The notes: generated by a model not told the origin, from the letters alone. A DNA stretch of 64,000 nt from Stomoxys calcitrans (GCF_963082655.1 NC_081552.1:126327494-126391493); one strand, 5' to 3'. Shown: positions 21,741 through 33,470, numbered from the stretch's first letter. Program-made: numbers and translations.

Positions 21741-23300
21741 GACTAGCTGACCCCGACCCGCTCCGCTGCACCTTCTTTTACTTTATATGGAACAAAAGTT
21801 TCCTTGGAATATTTATTTTTGACAATTAAAAATCTTTTAGAGAAATACCATGCTACGAAAATAGTATATCGCTTTACTAACAGTTTAACAATATAAGTGC
21901 CTTTATCTGAATCCCATATTATCTTTATTGGTCTACGAATTTAAGTTTGGATGTAAGGTGTATTCCATTCTTAAAATACTTCATTTCAGCCCGATATTCT
22001 CATGATGTCTGATTTAGTGGTGTTTTAGTGGGAGAGGTGGTCGCCCAGATACTTGGCACTGAAATAATACCAGCATCGTGCTCTTCTCTCAAATACCATT
22101 TATTTAAACCCCATATTGCCATTGCCTTAAGAAGAGTTAACAGGATGAGGCGTCCCCCAAACCTTTCATTTGAGCCACATATTGGCATGGTTGAAAATTT
22201 TTTTCCCCTTTGGGAGTGTTTTGGGAAAGGGGTTATGCCCTAAATACATGGCCCTAAATTTTTGGATATCAAATTCGTATTCTACTCCCAAATACCTTTA
22301 TTTGAGCCCCATATGCGATGGTCACTAAAAAATTTCTGTTTGTGGGGTATTTTGGTATCAATTCTTGCGAAAATGGGTATCAATTCTTGCTCTACCCCCC
22401 AATACCTTTCATTAAAACTCCACATTGACATGGTCGGTACATATGCCCGATTTAGGGGTGTTGTGGCGATTAGGGTGGTTCCCCAAACATTAAGGCCGGA
22501 AAATATATCAGCAACGTACTCTATTCTCATATATCTATATATCATTTATATAAACCCCATATTGCCATTGCTCTCAAAATTGGATATCAAATTCGTTTTC
22601 TAATCTCATTTAAACTCCTTATTGCAAAAGTCAGTCCAATGTCCGGTTTGGGTTATTGGTTCTAAAAACTATGATACATCCTATTTGGGGATTGCTATGG
22701 TGGTGGGACGTCCGCTAGACAGTTGGTCCCTAATGTTGATATCAGATACGTAGTCTACTCCCACATACCTTTAATTTGAGCCCAATTTTTCCATAGTCAG
22801 CCAACATGACCGGCTTGGGGGTGTTTTGGGGGATGGGCGGCCACTCAGTGAGTCGGCCTTGAAAATATACATCGGATTCGTTTTCCACTTTAAAAACCCT
22901 CTTATTTGAACCTCATATTGCAATAGTCAGAAAATACTTACTATTTGGGTGGTGTTGTGGGGGCGGGGCCGTGATTGGTCTAAATATATGTTTGGTAGTT
23001 TTTAGGGTGGCGCATATTGCTAGGTACCCACTCCAAAATTTGGATACCAAATTTTTATTTTTAGGGTACTATATGAGAGCACACAAAATTTTGCTTAAAT
23101 CGCACTACTCATCTACGAGATCTGGCGTTTCTGATCTCAAAAAATGTAGTACGCAAATTTCACCACGGGATCATTAAGCACCATCTGTGAAAATTTCAAG
23201 AAAATCGGTTCAGCCGTTTCTGAGTCTATAAGGAACACACAAACATACAAACAAACAAGCCTACAAACAAACACAAATTGATTTTTATATATAAGATAAA
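21741..23300 (+). repeat. Family D copy, full length
   Basis: Starts ACTAGCTGACCCCGACCCGC, then the leader TTTATATGGAACAAAAGTTTC and CCATGCTACGAAAATAGTAT. Modules span about 21900-22990. The 3' block is GGATCATTAAGCACCATCTG, AATCGGTTCAGCCGTTTCTG, (CAAA)n at 23230-23275 and TTTTTATATATAAGAT. A short internal duplication, ATCAATTCTTGCGAAAATGG, occurs at about 22350-22385. Confidence 0.82.
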
Positions 23301-24650
23301 TATGAGAGCTATATCTAACTCACAACCCATTTCTATGAAATTCACCAGTAATTTCGAAAGTCATGAGAAAATCCTTCATGCCAAATTTCGAAAGAATCGG
23401 TTTACAAATGACCATTTTATTGCATTATTACAATAAATCGGACGAACGTATCTTTGGGAGCTATATCTAAATCTGAACCGTTTTTTTTTTCAATTTCAAT
23501 AAAATTCGTTTCCAGGCCGAAAAACATGCCTTTAGCAAATTTGAAGGCGATCGGATGAAAACTGCGACCTGTAATTTGCACACAAATTAACATAGACAAA
23601 CGGACACACAGACAGATATATAGACGGGCATAGCTAAAAAGAATCAGAGTGTGATTCTGAGCCGACTGGTATACTTATCAATGGGTCTTTCTCTTTTTCT
23701 TCTGGGTGTTACAAACAAATCAAACAAAACAAATCAAATTTCACTATTTCAAATTTGATCTAAATCGGATATAAAAAGCTCCTTTTATGGGCTCAATACT
23801 CTATATCGGGAGATCGGTCTATATGGGAGCTATATCCAAATATGTTTCGATGTGGACGAAACTCAACAAACAGATGTCTATCAAAACTCACTGTTTCAAA
23901 TTTCATCAAAATCGGATTAAAAATTTTCCTTTTATGGGCTCAATACTCTATTTCGGGAGATCGGTCTATAGGCAGCTACATCCAAATTTGGTCCGATCTG
24001 GACGATATTCAACAAAAAGTTTAGAGGGGTACAAATTGCACAGCGAGTTCCGGTAGGAATGTGCACTAAATACTCCAGACAATGTTCTTTACAATACTCT
24101 ATATCGGGAGATCGGTCTATATGGCAGCTATATCCAAATATGATCCGATATTCAACAAACAATTGTAGAGGTCTATCAAATTACACTGTTTCAAATTTCA
24201 TCCAAATCGGATGAAAAATGCTCCTTTTATGGGCTCAATACTCTTCATCGGGATAACGGTCTATTTGGCAGCTATATCCAAATATGGATCGATCTGTACC
24301 ACATTTGACAGGAATAGGTAGGGGTTTACCAGAACAGACTGTGCCAATTTTTATCGATTTCGGGCTTATGGTTTTATGGCATCGTCACCCTATATCGGGA
24401 GATCGGGTGGGAGGTTTAAAGGCAGCTATATCCAAATATTGTTTGATCTGAACCGCACTGCACAGAAATGAATAGGGGTCTACCTGAACCCACTGTGCCA
24501 AATTTCATCGAAATCGGATGAGAAATGACCAATTTATTGCCTCAAGTCTAGAGATCGGTCTATATAGCGCTATATATAACTTAAATCCGACTCTATGATC
24601 AGAAGGTCAGGTTTGTATACAAAGAATACGAAATCATCAAAAATTGTTCG
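23301..24650 (-). repeat. Family C repeat, dipteran TATCAATGGGTCT type
   Basis: The left part has GACAAACGGACACACAGACAG, then CAGAGTGTGATTCTGAGCCG and ATACTTATCAATGGGTCTTTC. The right part is an array with CTCCTTTTATGGGCTCAATAC, TATCGGGAGATCGGTCTATA and TGGCAGCTATATCCAAATATG. CCTTTTATGG occurs at 23781, 23928 and 24223, a spacing near 147. It resembles A and B in plan, but I see no terminal palindrome. Confidence 0.65.
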
Positions 24651-25147
24651 GAAAATTTTTTTATACCCAAGATATCTGCAAAGTTACAAATACCCAAAAA
24701 TGGTATTTATTAGGTATTTACCCGGTGGAAAATTATCGTAACCTTCTTTGATTCAGTTTCAGCTCCAATGAAGAGAATCGTCTCATCGCTATATTCTTAG
24801 AATTTCCAAGTGACGAGGGTGTCTATTTAAAGGAGAGACGCACCATAAATCTTCCGTCATCTTGTATCGTAACATTGGTCTGAAAATGTTGCTAGCATTG
24901 TTGTTGTTCTTGGGATAGTATTTCACGGTTTCCTTTAAAGGCATTTACAATAGTTTCCAAAGCATCTCGACATTTTTGTTAATTTTGGCAAAAACGTCTT
25001 CCACTACTGCGTATCTCGATTCAGAAGATTTAACCTTTTGGTTACTGGTATATCTGCCAGAAATAATCCATCGAAGAAGGGTCTTTTGCAGACTGGGTAA
25101 ACTATCGCCCAGTTTAATTTGTCCTACAGATAGACAATTAATTAAAT

Positions 25148-25429
25148 TTATTCCACTTCTACGATGGAACTCTGGTTCCTCAAGCCAATGTTCTGGGGCA
25201 AATTAAACTCTGTGATATGAATATTTTCATCAGTATGATAGCCAGAAATCTTATGAGCTATTATAAATTCTAGAGACAGTCCAAAATTGTTTAATCGAGA
25301 TCGAACAGTGTTTTGCGTTTTGTATGCAACTTTCACTCCTGAAGCTCCAAATCCCAAAATACCCACTGTGTTTCTAGATTTCCTTAAATTGATGGAGTTC
25401 GATAATCTTTCTCTTCTTGCATTCGCCAA
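25148..25429 (-). pseudogene. BEL/Pao protease-region fragment
   Basis: A 93-codon frame between the gag core and the pol linker. Its pattern (LANxxxERLSNSINLRKS, then GILGFGASGVK, a hydrophobic FIIAHKISGY, and ITEFNLPQNIGL) matches the layout of BEL/Pao aspartic proteases. The catalytic D-S/T-G would be just N-terminal. There the sequence reads LGSHEQICDAFIIHLAN and no DSG/DTG triad is seen, so it is inactive. It is interrupted upstream by the MITE at 25515-25738. Confidence 0.7.
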
Positions 25430-25514
25430 ATGAATGATGAACGCGTCACAAATCTGTTCGTGTGAGCCAAGAAACTTGAGTGAGCTATATAGTGTCGAAA
25501 TTTTAAATCTATTG

Positions 25515-25738
25515 GGTTGCCCAAAAAGTAATGGCGGATTTTTTAAAAGAAAGTAAATGCATTTTTCATAAAGCTTAGAATGAACTTTTTTTTACTTTTT
25601 TACACTTTTTTTCCAAAGCAAGCAAAAAGTAACAGCTGATAACTGACAGAAGAAAGAATGCAATTACAGAGTCATAAGCTGTGAAAAAATTTGTCAACGC
25701 CGACTATATGAAAATCCGCAATTACTTTTTGGGCAACC
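25515..25738. mobile_element. Mariner-type MITE
   Basis: Inverted termini GGTTGCCCAAAAAGTAAT(G/T)GCGGATTTT face each other. The interior is short and A/T rich, with GTAACAGCTGATAACTGACAG. Length is about 224 bases with no coding capacity. This terminus is a widespread insect mariner end. A flanking TA duplication is not clear. It splits the BEL/Pao relic between the gag core and the protease region. Confidence 0.85.
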
Positions 25739-26409
25739 GTTTTCGGCATTTCAAACATTGATATTATGTTCTCTCTGTGTCATTACCGTATCTTTCTTTT
25801 GATTGAGAGCTTTAGGATAATTTTCGTCTGTGACTTGAAATGCCTTGATAGTCGCTAGTGCTTCACCACTGGCACACGAGAGTAAGTGGTTGACATTTTC
25901 GGAAGTAGGTTCCTATTAATCAGGTTGTTGAAAGTATTTATAAAAGTTTTGTATTGTAAATACTTTCCATCAAATTTAGGAAGTTTCAAGTTTGGTAAAC
26001 GAGTTGACATAGTCTGGGGCACATGGAATGACTGTTCGTCAAGCTCTGACGACGGTTATTGCCAATGAGGGTCAATATCCGTGTTTTAATGCTGATGTAC
26101 AATTCATCAATTTCAGGCCTGCCACTATCATCAGGGATTAGTCTTACAATTTGGCACAGGTAGTATCCTATTACAAGATTCAATAATTCCTAAGCTACAT
26201 TCTAATTCAGTAGAAGACAAACGACATTTTTAGTACGAGTCATACTGCCTTTCGCTGCTGTTTTAGCTCTTCAATAGTAGGACTTTTATGAGGAATTTCT
26301 GCTGCTGCCTCGTTCATGTTTTATGAAGTGGAAATTATTTCTGAAACTGCTAACCTCGAATGCGATATAATGGCCAAAAAAATTTAAAAGTTAGAACTTC
26401 CAATTATAT

Positions 26410-27115
26410 CTCAATCGTACATCATAGTGCAATGTATGCCGACGATGTACCAACTATTGTGGCAACGAAAATGGCCGAGAAAAGTCGCTTGATTCGCTCT
26501 GCACAAACCCCAATCGAAACTCAAAACATGATTGGAACTAGATAAAATTCCAAGAACCAGTTTTGTTACGCAATTGAAGGAAATAAAAAACAACTTAATT
26601 CCAAAGAGATGTATGAGTTTAATTATAACTTTTGTTTAATTATAACTCCTGTAGACAAAAGGCCTTGGCAAGGTCGGCTTTCCACCTGTGCTGTGATATG
26701 GTTATGAAGGATGGGTACTTGTGAAAGCAGATGAGGCAGTGCTTGGAGTATTTGAGAGAAAGATTCTTCGTAAAATATGTGAACCAGATTGCGTTAATGG
26801 AGAATATAGGCGACGTATGAACCACGAGCTGTATGAGCTGTATGAAGACGATAGCATAGTTACACACATCAAAATACAACGGCTGCGTTGGCTAGGTCAT
26901 GTTATATATCATGAAGAAGCTCCGGAAAAGAAGTCTTTGAAGGCAAACACGGTGGTACACGCAAACTGGGAAGATCAAAAGCCCGATGGAAAGATCAAGT
27001 GGTGGGAGACACCTCGAAACTTTGTGTCAGAGATATTAGAATGAGCGCAGAAGATCGAGGCGCTTGAAACGCTATTCTACAATACGTTTGGCTAGTGGAA
27101 CAAATATTCTGTCAT
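26410..27115 (+). pseudogene. RTE-like non-LTR retrotransposon 3' end
   Basis: A possible RT catalytic motif, MYADDVPTIVATKMAEKS, is read near 26432-26485. After a broken stretch comes YGYEGWVLVKADEAVLGVFE, then RKILRKICEPDCVNGEYRRR and RLRWLGHVIYHEEAPEKKSL (26690-26950). The order YGxExWxL, VFERKxLRKI, ExRRRxNHELYELYxD, IKxQRLRWxGHV is the characteristic C-terminal domain of RTE-like and related elements. A final SAEDRGAWKRYS follows the last stop in the next frame (27040-27075). The 5' part is missing. Confidence 0.75.
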
Positions 27116-27357
27116 AGCCAATTAAAGTAAGGTCGGCTTTACGACAACTCTACTGGAAAAGATCGTAGATTTAGAAAGAAAGGCAGTGTCCTGTCACGGT
27201 CGCCATTGATTCAGGCTTCCCTGATTTGACAAACCCGGAATCTGCCCGATATGAGATGAGACAGAATTATTGACTCGAGGGTTCGACTTGAGTATGCAGA
27301 TGTTAATTACGTATGAACAAATTATTTACCACACGAATCACAGCCAATCCCTATATA
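27116..27357. other. No recognised feature
   Basis: About 240 bases between the RTE-like end and the second palindromic mariner derivative. No motif, repeat family word or coding signature was noticed. Confidence 0.5.
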
Positions 27358-27964
27358 AAGGGTGATTTTTTTGAGGTTAGGATTTTCATGCATTAGTATT
27401 TGACAGATCACGTGGGATTTCAGACATGGTGTCAAAGAGAAAGATGCTCAGTATGCTTTGACATTTCATCATGAATAGACTTACTAACGAGCAACGCTTG
27501 CAAATCATTGAATTTTATTACCAAAATCAGTGTTCGGTTCGAAATGTGTTCAAATTTTGACAAATTTTGTTCAGCGATGAGGCTCATTTCTGGTTGAATG
27601 GCTACGTAAATAAGCAAAATTGCCGCATTTGGAGTGAAGAGCAACCAGAAGCCGTTCAAGAACTGCCCATGCATCCCGAAAAATGCACTGTTTGGTGTGG
27701 TTTGTACGCTGGTGGAATCATTGGACCGTATTTTTTCAAAGATGCTGTTGGACGCAACGTTACGGTGAATGAACACATTTCGAACCGAACACTGATTTTG
27801 GTAATAAAATTCAATGATTTGCAAGCGTTGCTCGTTAGTAAGTCTATTCATGATGAAATGTCAAAGCATACTGAGCATCTTTCTCTTTGACACCATGTCT
27901 GAAATCCCACGTGATCTGTCAAATACTAATGCATGAAAATCCTAACCTCAAAAAAATCACCCTT
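27358..27964. mobile_element. Palindromic mariner-superfamily element, second copy
   Basis: The same element as 11769-12366 but inserted in the opposite orientation: the core reads plus here and minus there. TA flanks both sides (27356-27357, 27965-27966). Both arms are long, running from AAGGGTGATTTTTTTGAGG through the transposase start (MNRLTNEQRLQIIEFYYQNQ) to TTCGAAATGTGTTC, roughly 190-200 bases each. The CACTGAAAATGAT triplication of the first copy is absent, so this copy is closer to the ancestral structure. Length 607 bp. Confidence 0.9.
27567..27890 (+). pseudogene. Transposase catalytic-core fragment
   Basis: Reads FSDEAHFWLNGYVNKQNCRI, then CTVWCGLYAGGIIGPYFFKD. The N-terminal piece encoded by the left arm (from 27472) runs in frame up to NVFKF and hits a stop just before the core. 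Downstream of NVTVNEH the frame passes into the antisense of the right arm. Only one catalytic acidic position (in SDE) is retained. Confidence 0.8.
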
Positions 27965-28140
27965 TATTTTGTTCCACAGTTTGAAGTAAACCACTACTAT
28001 TTGAGCCAATATTCCTCGGTTCGCAGCAAGGACCACTGTTGTGTTCCAAATGGTTGTCTCACAGCTAGTATTTAGTTTTGTTGTTGTCACTGACTGAGAA
28101 TATCCAAACACCAATGTCTCTATGCAGAAACCAAATGCTA

Positions 28141-30012
28141 TACCATATGCCCCGACCCCAAAATCCCTTCAAATAAGCATATTGGACTAGAATGAAAGGT
28201 ATTCGGGAGTAGATCACGAATATGGTCAGAAAAGAGGTATAGGCAATATAATTTGTTGATATTGGAAGGGGGCGGACTCTCCACCGTTAACTCAAAAACA
28301 CCACCCAAAATCAAGGTTGACCGATCGGGACACAATGGGTATAAAATGAAAGGTATTGGAGTGGAATACGATTATGGCATTAAAAGTTTAGTCCAAGGAA
28401 CCCGGGGGCCACTCCAAACCTAAAAGTTCCCCAAACAATCATATTGGAGGTACATATCAATATAGAACTCTAATCAAAGGTATTCGAGAAAAGATTACGA
28501 ATATGACATAAAAAATTATGTCCAAGTATTTGCACAATCATAGCTATATAAGACTCAAACAAAGGGTATTTGGGAGATGATTACGAATATGACATTAAAC
28601 TTTGTGTCCAAGAATCTAGGTGGCGCTTTACCTTCAAAAATCGCTTCCAATAGATTATTTGACCAATTAAGACAATGGGGGTTCAAATGATAGATATTTT
28701 GGAATAGAGTGCGTCATTTAAATACGTGCTCAAGTGGCAGATGGAGTGTGGCACACAACCCTCATAGAGACACCATCCACCAAACGACTGTATACACCAA
28801 TCATGACAATATGGGGATAAATTAAAGGTATGAGCATGTGGACTGCGAATCTGATATTCTGCTCATATATCTAGCGGACCATCTCACCCCAAAAAAGTCG
28901 ATCAATCAAAATGACCTAACTGTGTGATTTAAATAATGTGTAGGGACACAAATAAATGTAGGCCACCATACCCCAAAAATTATGACGTTCAGCTTGATAC
29001 GTTACTTTTTGTGCGTCAATAGACAAGACCAAGCGACGTGCTGCTGGGCAAAACTTGTTTGTTCAAAAAATTAACGTGGTTTAATAGTAAATATTTAGAC
29101 TGGTAAATTAGTTCTTTACCACAGAAAATCGTTTAATATGGTAATTTGATTTGATTTAAAAAAGACTAAATGATGACTATTGAATATAGTCATTTATAGC
29201 CAACTACCACATGATGATCAATGTTATAGACGTTAAGCCACTCCAAGCGAGTAGTACCACTAATATTTAAGTAAGTGCCATCTACTGGCTATTTTAAAAT
29301 GGATTTAGTTGAGCCAATTGAAAACAGTCAATAAATGGCGCTAATTTGGAGAAGCCAACATGAACAGAATGAGAGCATAGTGGTCAAAATTGATCATACA
29401 GCATTTATCTTCATCATGACTTCGTTGCGATTGTTTGGGGTATTAGTTTTTAACTTTCCCATTCTAAGACGGGCCTTAACAATAATCTTCAAAAACACCA
29501 GATCTGGGTAGGGCGATTTAAGCGAAATGTTGTTGGTACACTTACATTAACCTCAAATCAAAAATTTGGTATCAGAATCTGTGGTGGGGTGCCCCGGAGA
29601 GCCGCCCACCCCCAAAACCAGCCAAACGGATTTATAGACCAATCACTACAATATGGGTATGAAATTAAAGATATTTGAGAGTAGAAAGCGAATCCGATAT
29701 CTAATTGTCGGACTAAGTGTTTCGTGGGTCACCCCACCCCAAAAAAACCCCCCAAATCGAACATATTTACCGACCATGGCAGTATGGATCATATATGAAA
29801 TGAATAGAGTACGTAATTGACTTCAATGTTTGAGACCAAGTCTCTGGGGATCCACCACACCCTTGAACAGGACTTTTACTCACCATTACAATGTGGGGTT
29901 TAAATAAGAGGTATTTGAGAGTAGAAAAAGCCACAGGAAAATAGGAATACATTTTCAACTGAAATAAGGGAGAAATTTCCAAATTTTGAGTACTCCTCTC
30001 CAACATATCATT
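28141..30012 (-). repeat. Family E copy, minus, uninterrupted
   Basis: A long E copy useful as a reference. It has modules with GGTATTCGGGAGTAGATCACG and ATATGGTCAGAAAAG, the GTGGCAGATGGAGTGTGGC word (28735), and the central block with CTAAATGATGACTATTGAAT, CCACATGATGATCAATGTTA and TGCCATCTACTGGCTATTTT (29160-29310). The leader end is TTTGAGTACTCCTCTCCAAC (30005). It shows what the E copies at 7246-9478 and 12369-14095 looked like before A insertion. 30013-30142 holds nothing recognised. Confidence 0.7.
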
Positions 30013-30142
30013 ACATTACATTTTGTTACTACACCAAAGTCATTTTAAATTTTATCACCAATCAACATCATGTATCAAAATGCATATCGAACAAAAATGC
30101 TTTCGCAAATACGAAGCCAGTCTAAGTAAAAATTAGAAATAA

Positions 30143-30938
30143 AACAAGAGCGTACTAAGTTCGGCCGGGCCAAATCTTATATACCCTCAACCTGGGATCG
30201 AATTTGTCAAATTCTATGCGCGGTATCTCTTTTTAGGCAAACAGAGAATATTGAATAAGAACTGTTATGCTATTGGAGTTATATCAAGTTGAAGTCCGAT
30301 TCGGACCATAAATGAATGCTGAACATTGTAGAAGTCATTGTGAAATATTTCAGTTCATTCGGATAAGAATTGCGACTTGTAGGGGCTCAAGAAACAATAT
30401 TGGGAGATCGGTTTACATGAGAGCTGTATCAAGCTATTGATCGATTCAGACCATATTAGACACGTATGTTGAAGGTCATGAGAGAAGCCGTTGTACAAAA
30501 TATCTGCCAAATTGGATGAGAATTGCGCCATCTAGAGGCTCAAGAACTCCAGATCCCAGATCGGTTTATATGGCAGCTATACCAGATTATGAACCCATTC
30601 GGATAAGAATTGCGCTTTCTAGAGGCTCAAGAAGTCAGGACCCAAGATCGGTTTATATGGCAGCTATATCAAAACGTGGACCGATATGGTCAATTTACAA
30701 TCCCAACCGACCTACACTAATAAGAAATATTTGAGCAAAATTTCAAGCGGCTAGATTTACTCCTTCGAAAGTTAGCGTGCTTTCGACAGACAGACGGACG
30801 GACGAACATGGCTAGATCGACATAAAATGTCTCGACGATCAAGAATATATATACTTTATGGGGTCTCAGACGAATATTTTGAGTAATTACAAACAGAATG
30901 ACGAAATTAGTATACCCCCATCCTGTGGTGGAGGGTAT
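30143..30938 (-). mobile_element. Family B HINE-like element, shortened
   Basis: Starts AACAAGAGCGTACTAAG with palindrome GTTCGGCCGGGCCAAAT (right arm mutated), then TATACCCTCAACCTGGGATC. It has few internal units, then GTTAGCGTGCTTTCGACAG, (GACG)n, AAGAATATATATACTTTATGG and CCCCCATCCTGTGGTGGAGG...GTATAATAA. Confidence 0.85.
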
Positions 30939-30972
30939 AATAACAATTCGTTGAAGTAAATATAACATAATT

Positions 30973-31810
30973 AACATGTAAGAGCGTGCTAGATTCGGCC
31001 AGACCGAATCTTATATGCCCTCCACCATGGATCGCATTTGTCGAATTCTATGCGCGGTATCTCTTTTTAGGCAAACAGAGAATATTGAATAAGAACTGTT
31101 ATGCTATTGGAGTTACATCAAGTTAAAGTCCGATTCGAGCCATAAATGAATGTTGAACATTGTAGAAGCCTTCTAGCGGCTCAAGAAGAAAAATCGGGTG
31201 ATCGGTTTATATGGGAGCTGTATCAAGCTATTGATCGATTCAGACCATATTAGACATGTATGATGAAGGTCATGAGAGAAGCCGTGCTCTATAGCTATAT
31301 CAGGTTATGTACTGATTTGCGCCATACTTAGCACAGTTATTGGAAGTCTTAACAAAACACCTTATGCAAAAAATCAGTCAAATCGGATGAGAATTGCGAG
31401 CTCTATTGGCTCAAAAAGTCAAGATCCAAGATCGGTTTATGTGACCGCTATACCAGATTATGAACCGATTCGAAGTGATACCAAAACACTATGTGCAAAA
31501 ATTCATTCCGATCGGATAAGAATTGCGCACTCTAGAGGCTCAAGAAGTTAAGACCCAAGATCGGTTTGTATGGCTGGTATATCAAAACATGGACCGATAT
31601 GGTCCATTTACAATCCCAACCGACCTACACTAATGAGAAATATTTGTGCAAATTTCAAGCGGCTAGCTCTACTCCTTCGGAAGTTTGCGTGCTTTCGACA
31701 GACAGACGGACGGACAGACGGACGGACGGACATGGCCAGATCGACATAAAATTTCGCGACGATCAAGAATTTTTATACCCTCCATCATCATATGGTGGAG
31801 GGTATAAAAA
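30973..31810 (-). mobile_element. Family B HINE-like element, shortened, tandem to the previous copy
   Basis: AACATGTAAGAGCGTGCTAG, then a diverged palindrome (ATTCGGCCAGACCGAAT, still self-complementary) and TATGCCCTCCACCATGGATC. Same orientation as, and about 35 bases from, the copy at 30143-30938. The two share TGTTATGCTATTGGAGTTA, indicating the same subfamily. The microsatellite GACAGACAGACGGACGGAC lies at about 31697-31732, and it ends CATATGGTGGAGGGTATAAAAA. Confidence 0.85.
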
Positions 31811-32108
31811 TTGGGTCCGAGTAATTAGGGGGGTCACACCGACCCCAAAACCCCCAAAATAGATTTATTGGGCGATAATGACAATATGGGGATCGGATGA
31901 AAGGTATTCGGGAGTAGATAACGAATATAGTCTGGAAGGATGTATGGGATATATAATTTGATGATATGGGAAAGAGACAGACCCTCCCCCGTTACACTAA
32001 AAACGCCACCCAAAATCAAAAGTGGACCGATAAGGACAATATGGGTATCAAACGAACGATATTGGAGAGTAGAATGCGAATATGGTACAAAAACTTGGAT
32101 TCAAGTAT
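31811..32108 (-). repeat. Family E fragment
   Basis: GACAATATGGGGATCGGATG, AAAGGTATTCGGGAGTAGAT and GGACCGATAAGGACAATATGG match the E modules at 28180-28340 and 36160-36320. It ends where family A interior begins (AAAATCGGATAATAAATG). Confidence 0.65.
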
Positions 32109-32746
32109 CCAAAATCGGATAATAAATGAGGCTTTTATGGGCCTAAAATCCTAAATCGGAGGATCGGTATATGTGGTCGCTATATCCAAATCTGAACCGA
32201 TCAGGGCCAAATTGAGGAATGATGTCAGAAGGCCTAGCACAAACACTGTCCCAAATTTCAGCAAAATCGAATAATAAATGTGGCTTTTATGGGCCTAAGA
32301 CCCTAAATCGGAGGATCGGTCTATATGGCAGCTATATCCAAATCTGGACCGATCTGAGCTAAATTGACGAAGGATATTGAAGGGCCTAACGCAACTCACC
32401 GTCCCAAAGTTCAGCAAAATCGGACAATAAATGTGGCTTTTATGGGCCTTATACCCTAAATCGGCGGATCGGTCTATATGGGGGCTGTATCAAGATATAG
32501 TCCGATATGGCCCATCTTCGAACTTAACCTGCTTATGGACAAAAAAAAAGAATCTGTGCAAAGTTTCAGCTCAATATCTCTATTTTTAATGCTGTAGCGT
32601 GATTTCAACAGACAGACGGGCGGACATGTCTAGATCGTTGATCAAGAATATATATACTTTGTAGGGTCGGAAATGGATATTTCGATGTGTTGCAAACGGA
32701 ATGACAAAATGAATATACCCCCATCCTTCGGTGGTGGGTATAAAAA
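32109..32746 (-). mobile_element. Family A HINE-like element, 5' portion only
   Basis: Contains about two to three internal units (GGCTTTTATGGGCCTAAAATC; ATCGGTCTATATGGCAGCTA), then AAACTTAACCTGCTTATGGAC-like sequence, a residual GACAGACGGGCGGACATG microsatellite, GATCAAGAATATATATACTTTG and the fold-back end CCCCCATCCTTCGGTGGTGGG...TATAAAAAG. The palindrome end is missing. Confidence 0.8.
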
Positions 32747-33470
32747 GACTAAATAATTACTATTTCATAGGTAGTCGTATAGTCAAATTAAGCAACCACC
32801 ACATGATGATCCACTCCAAGCGAGTAGCATCAACATTTAAATTAGCCCTTCTACTGGCTCACTTCAAATGGATTCAGTTGATCCAATTGGATTTAATTGA
32901 TTTAATTAAAAACAGCCAGTAGATGGCTCTAATTTGGAGAAGCCATCATGAACAAAGAGAGTTCAGAGTGGCCAAACTTAATCATACAGCATTTTTCTTT
33001 GTTATGATAACCTATTGGACCTTTAAATGAAGAAAAATAATAAATAAATAAATAAATTATTTTTTTTATTTTTTCAACCTAGACGGTATTTAAGGTAGTT
33101 TAAATTAGCCCATCTACTGGCTCTCTTCAAATGGATTCAGTGGATCCGATTGAATTTAGTTGATCCAATTAAAAACAATCAGTAGGTGGCTCTAATTACG
33201 AGAAGCCAACATGAACAGAGAGAGCGCAGAGTGGTCAAACTTAATCATACAGCATTTCTCTGCGTTATGACAACCTATCGGTCCCTTAAATGAAGAAAAA
33301 TAAAATATAGGAATTTCGTTGCGGTTGTTTGCGGTATTATTTGTTAACTTTTCAAACTAAGACGGTGTTTAAGGTTGTTTAAGTTCCAATCATTGCCACA
33401 GAAAAAAATGGATATAAAAAAAATTTTAATAGTTCAAATGTTGTCAAAATTTTAGAGTAAGACTAAGGAA
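32747..33470 (+). repeat. Family E central block, tandemly duplicated
   Basis: Begins AGACTAAATAATTACTATTT next to the A element, with CCACCACATGATGATCCACTCC. A unit of about 270 bases is present twice: TCTACTGGCTCACTTCAAATGG near 32850 and CTACTGGCTCTCTTCAAATGG near 33113. Likewise CATACAGCATTTTTCTTTG near 32984 and CATACAGCATTTCTCTGCG near 33246. Within each unit, CTACTGGCT and AGCCAGTAG face each other and could pair. Confidence 0.7.

Larger units (their letters stand above)
24720..26340 (-). mobile_element. BEL/Pao LTR-retrotransposon gag-pol relic
   Basis: On the minus strand from high to low coordinates there are four pieces. A gag N-terminal-like piece contains PHKSPTIEELKQQRKAV (about 26300). 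A gag core reads NHLLSCASGEALATIKAFQV, then TDENYPKALNQKK (about 25890-25770), which fits the conserved 'leucine...A...I..F..T..NY..AL' gag block of BEL/Pao. A retropepsin-region frame (25148-25429) has TVGILGFGASGVKVAYKTQN and HITEFNLPQNIGL. A final piece holds QIKLGDSLPSLQKTLLRWII and DDGRFMVRLSFK near 25100-24830, the pol linker leading into RT. Stops and frameshifts occur throughout. No LTRs were identified. Confidence 0.8.

Noticed and set aside
25515..25738. Considered as an intact mariner element
   Set aside because: Only about 224 bases with no transposase; it is a MITE.
27432..27851. 139-codon minus-strand frame beginning MNRLTNEQRL
   Set aside because: Same situation in the second palindromic copy: arm sense followed by core antisense.
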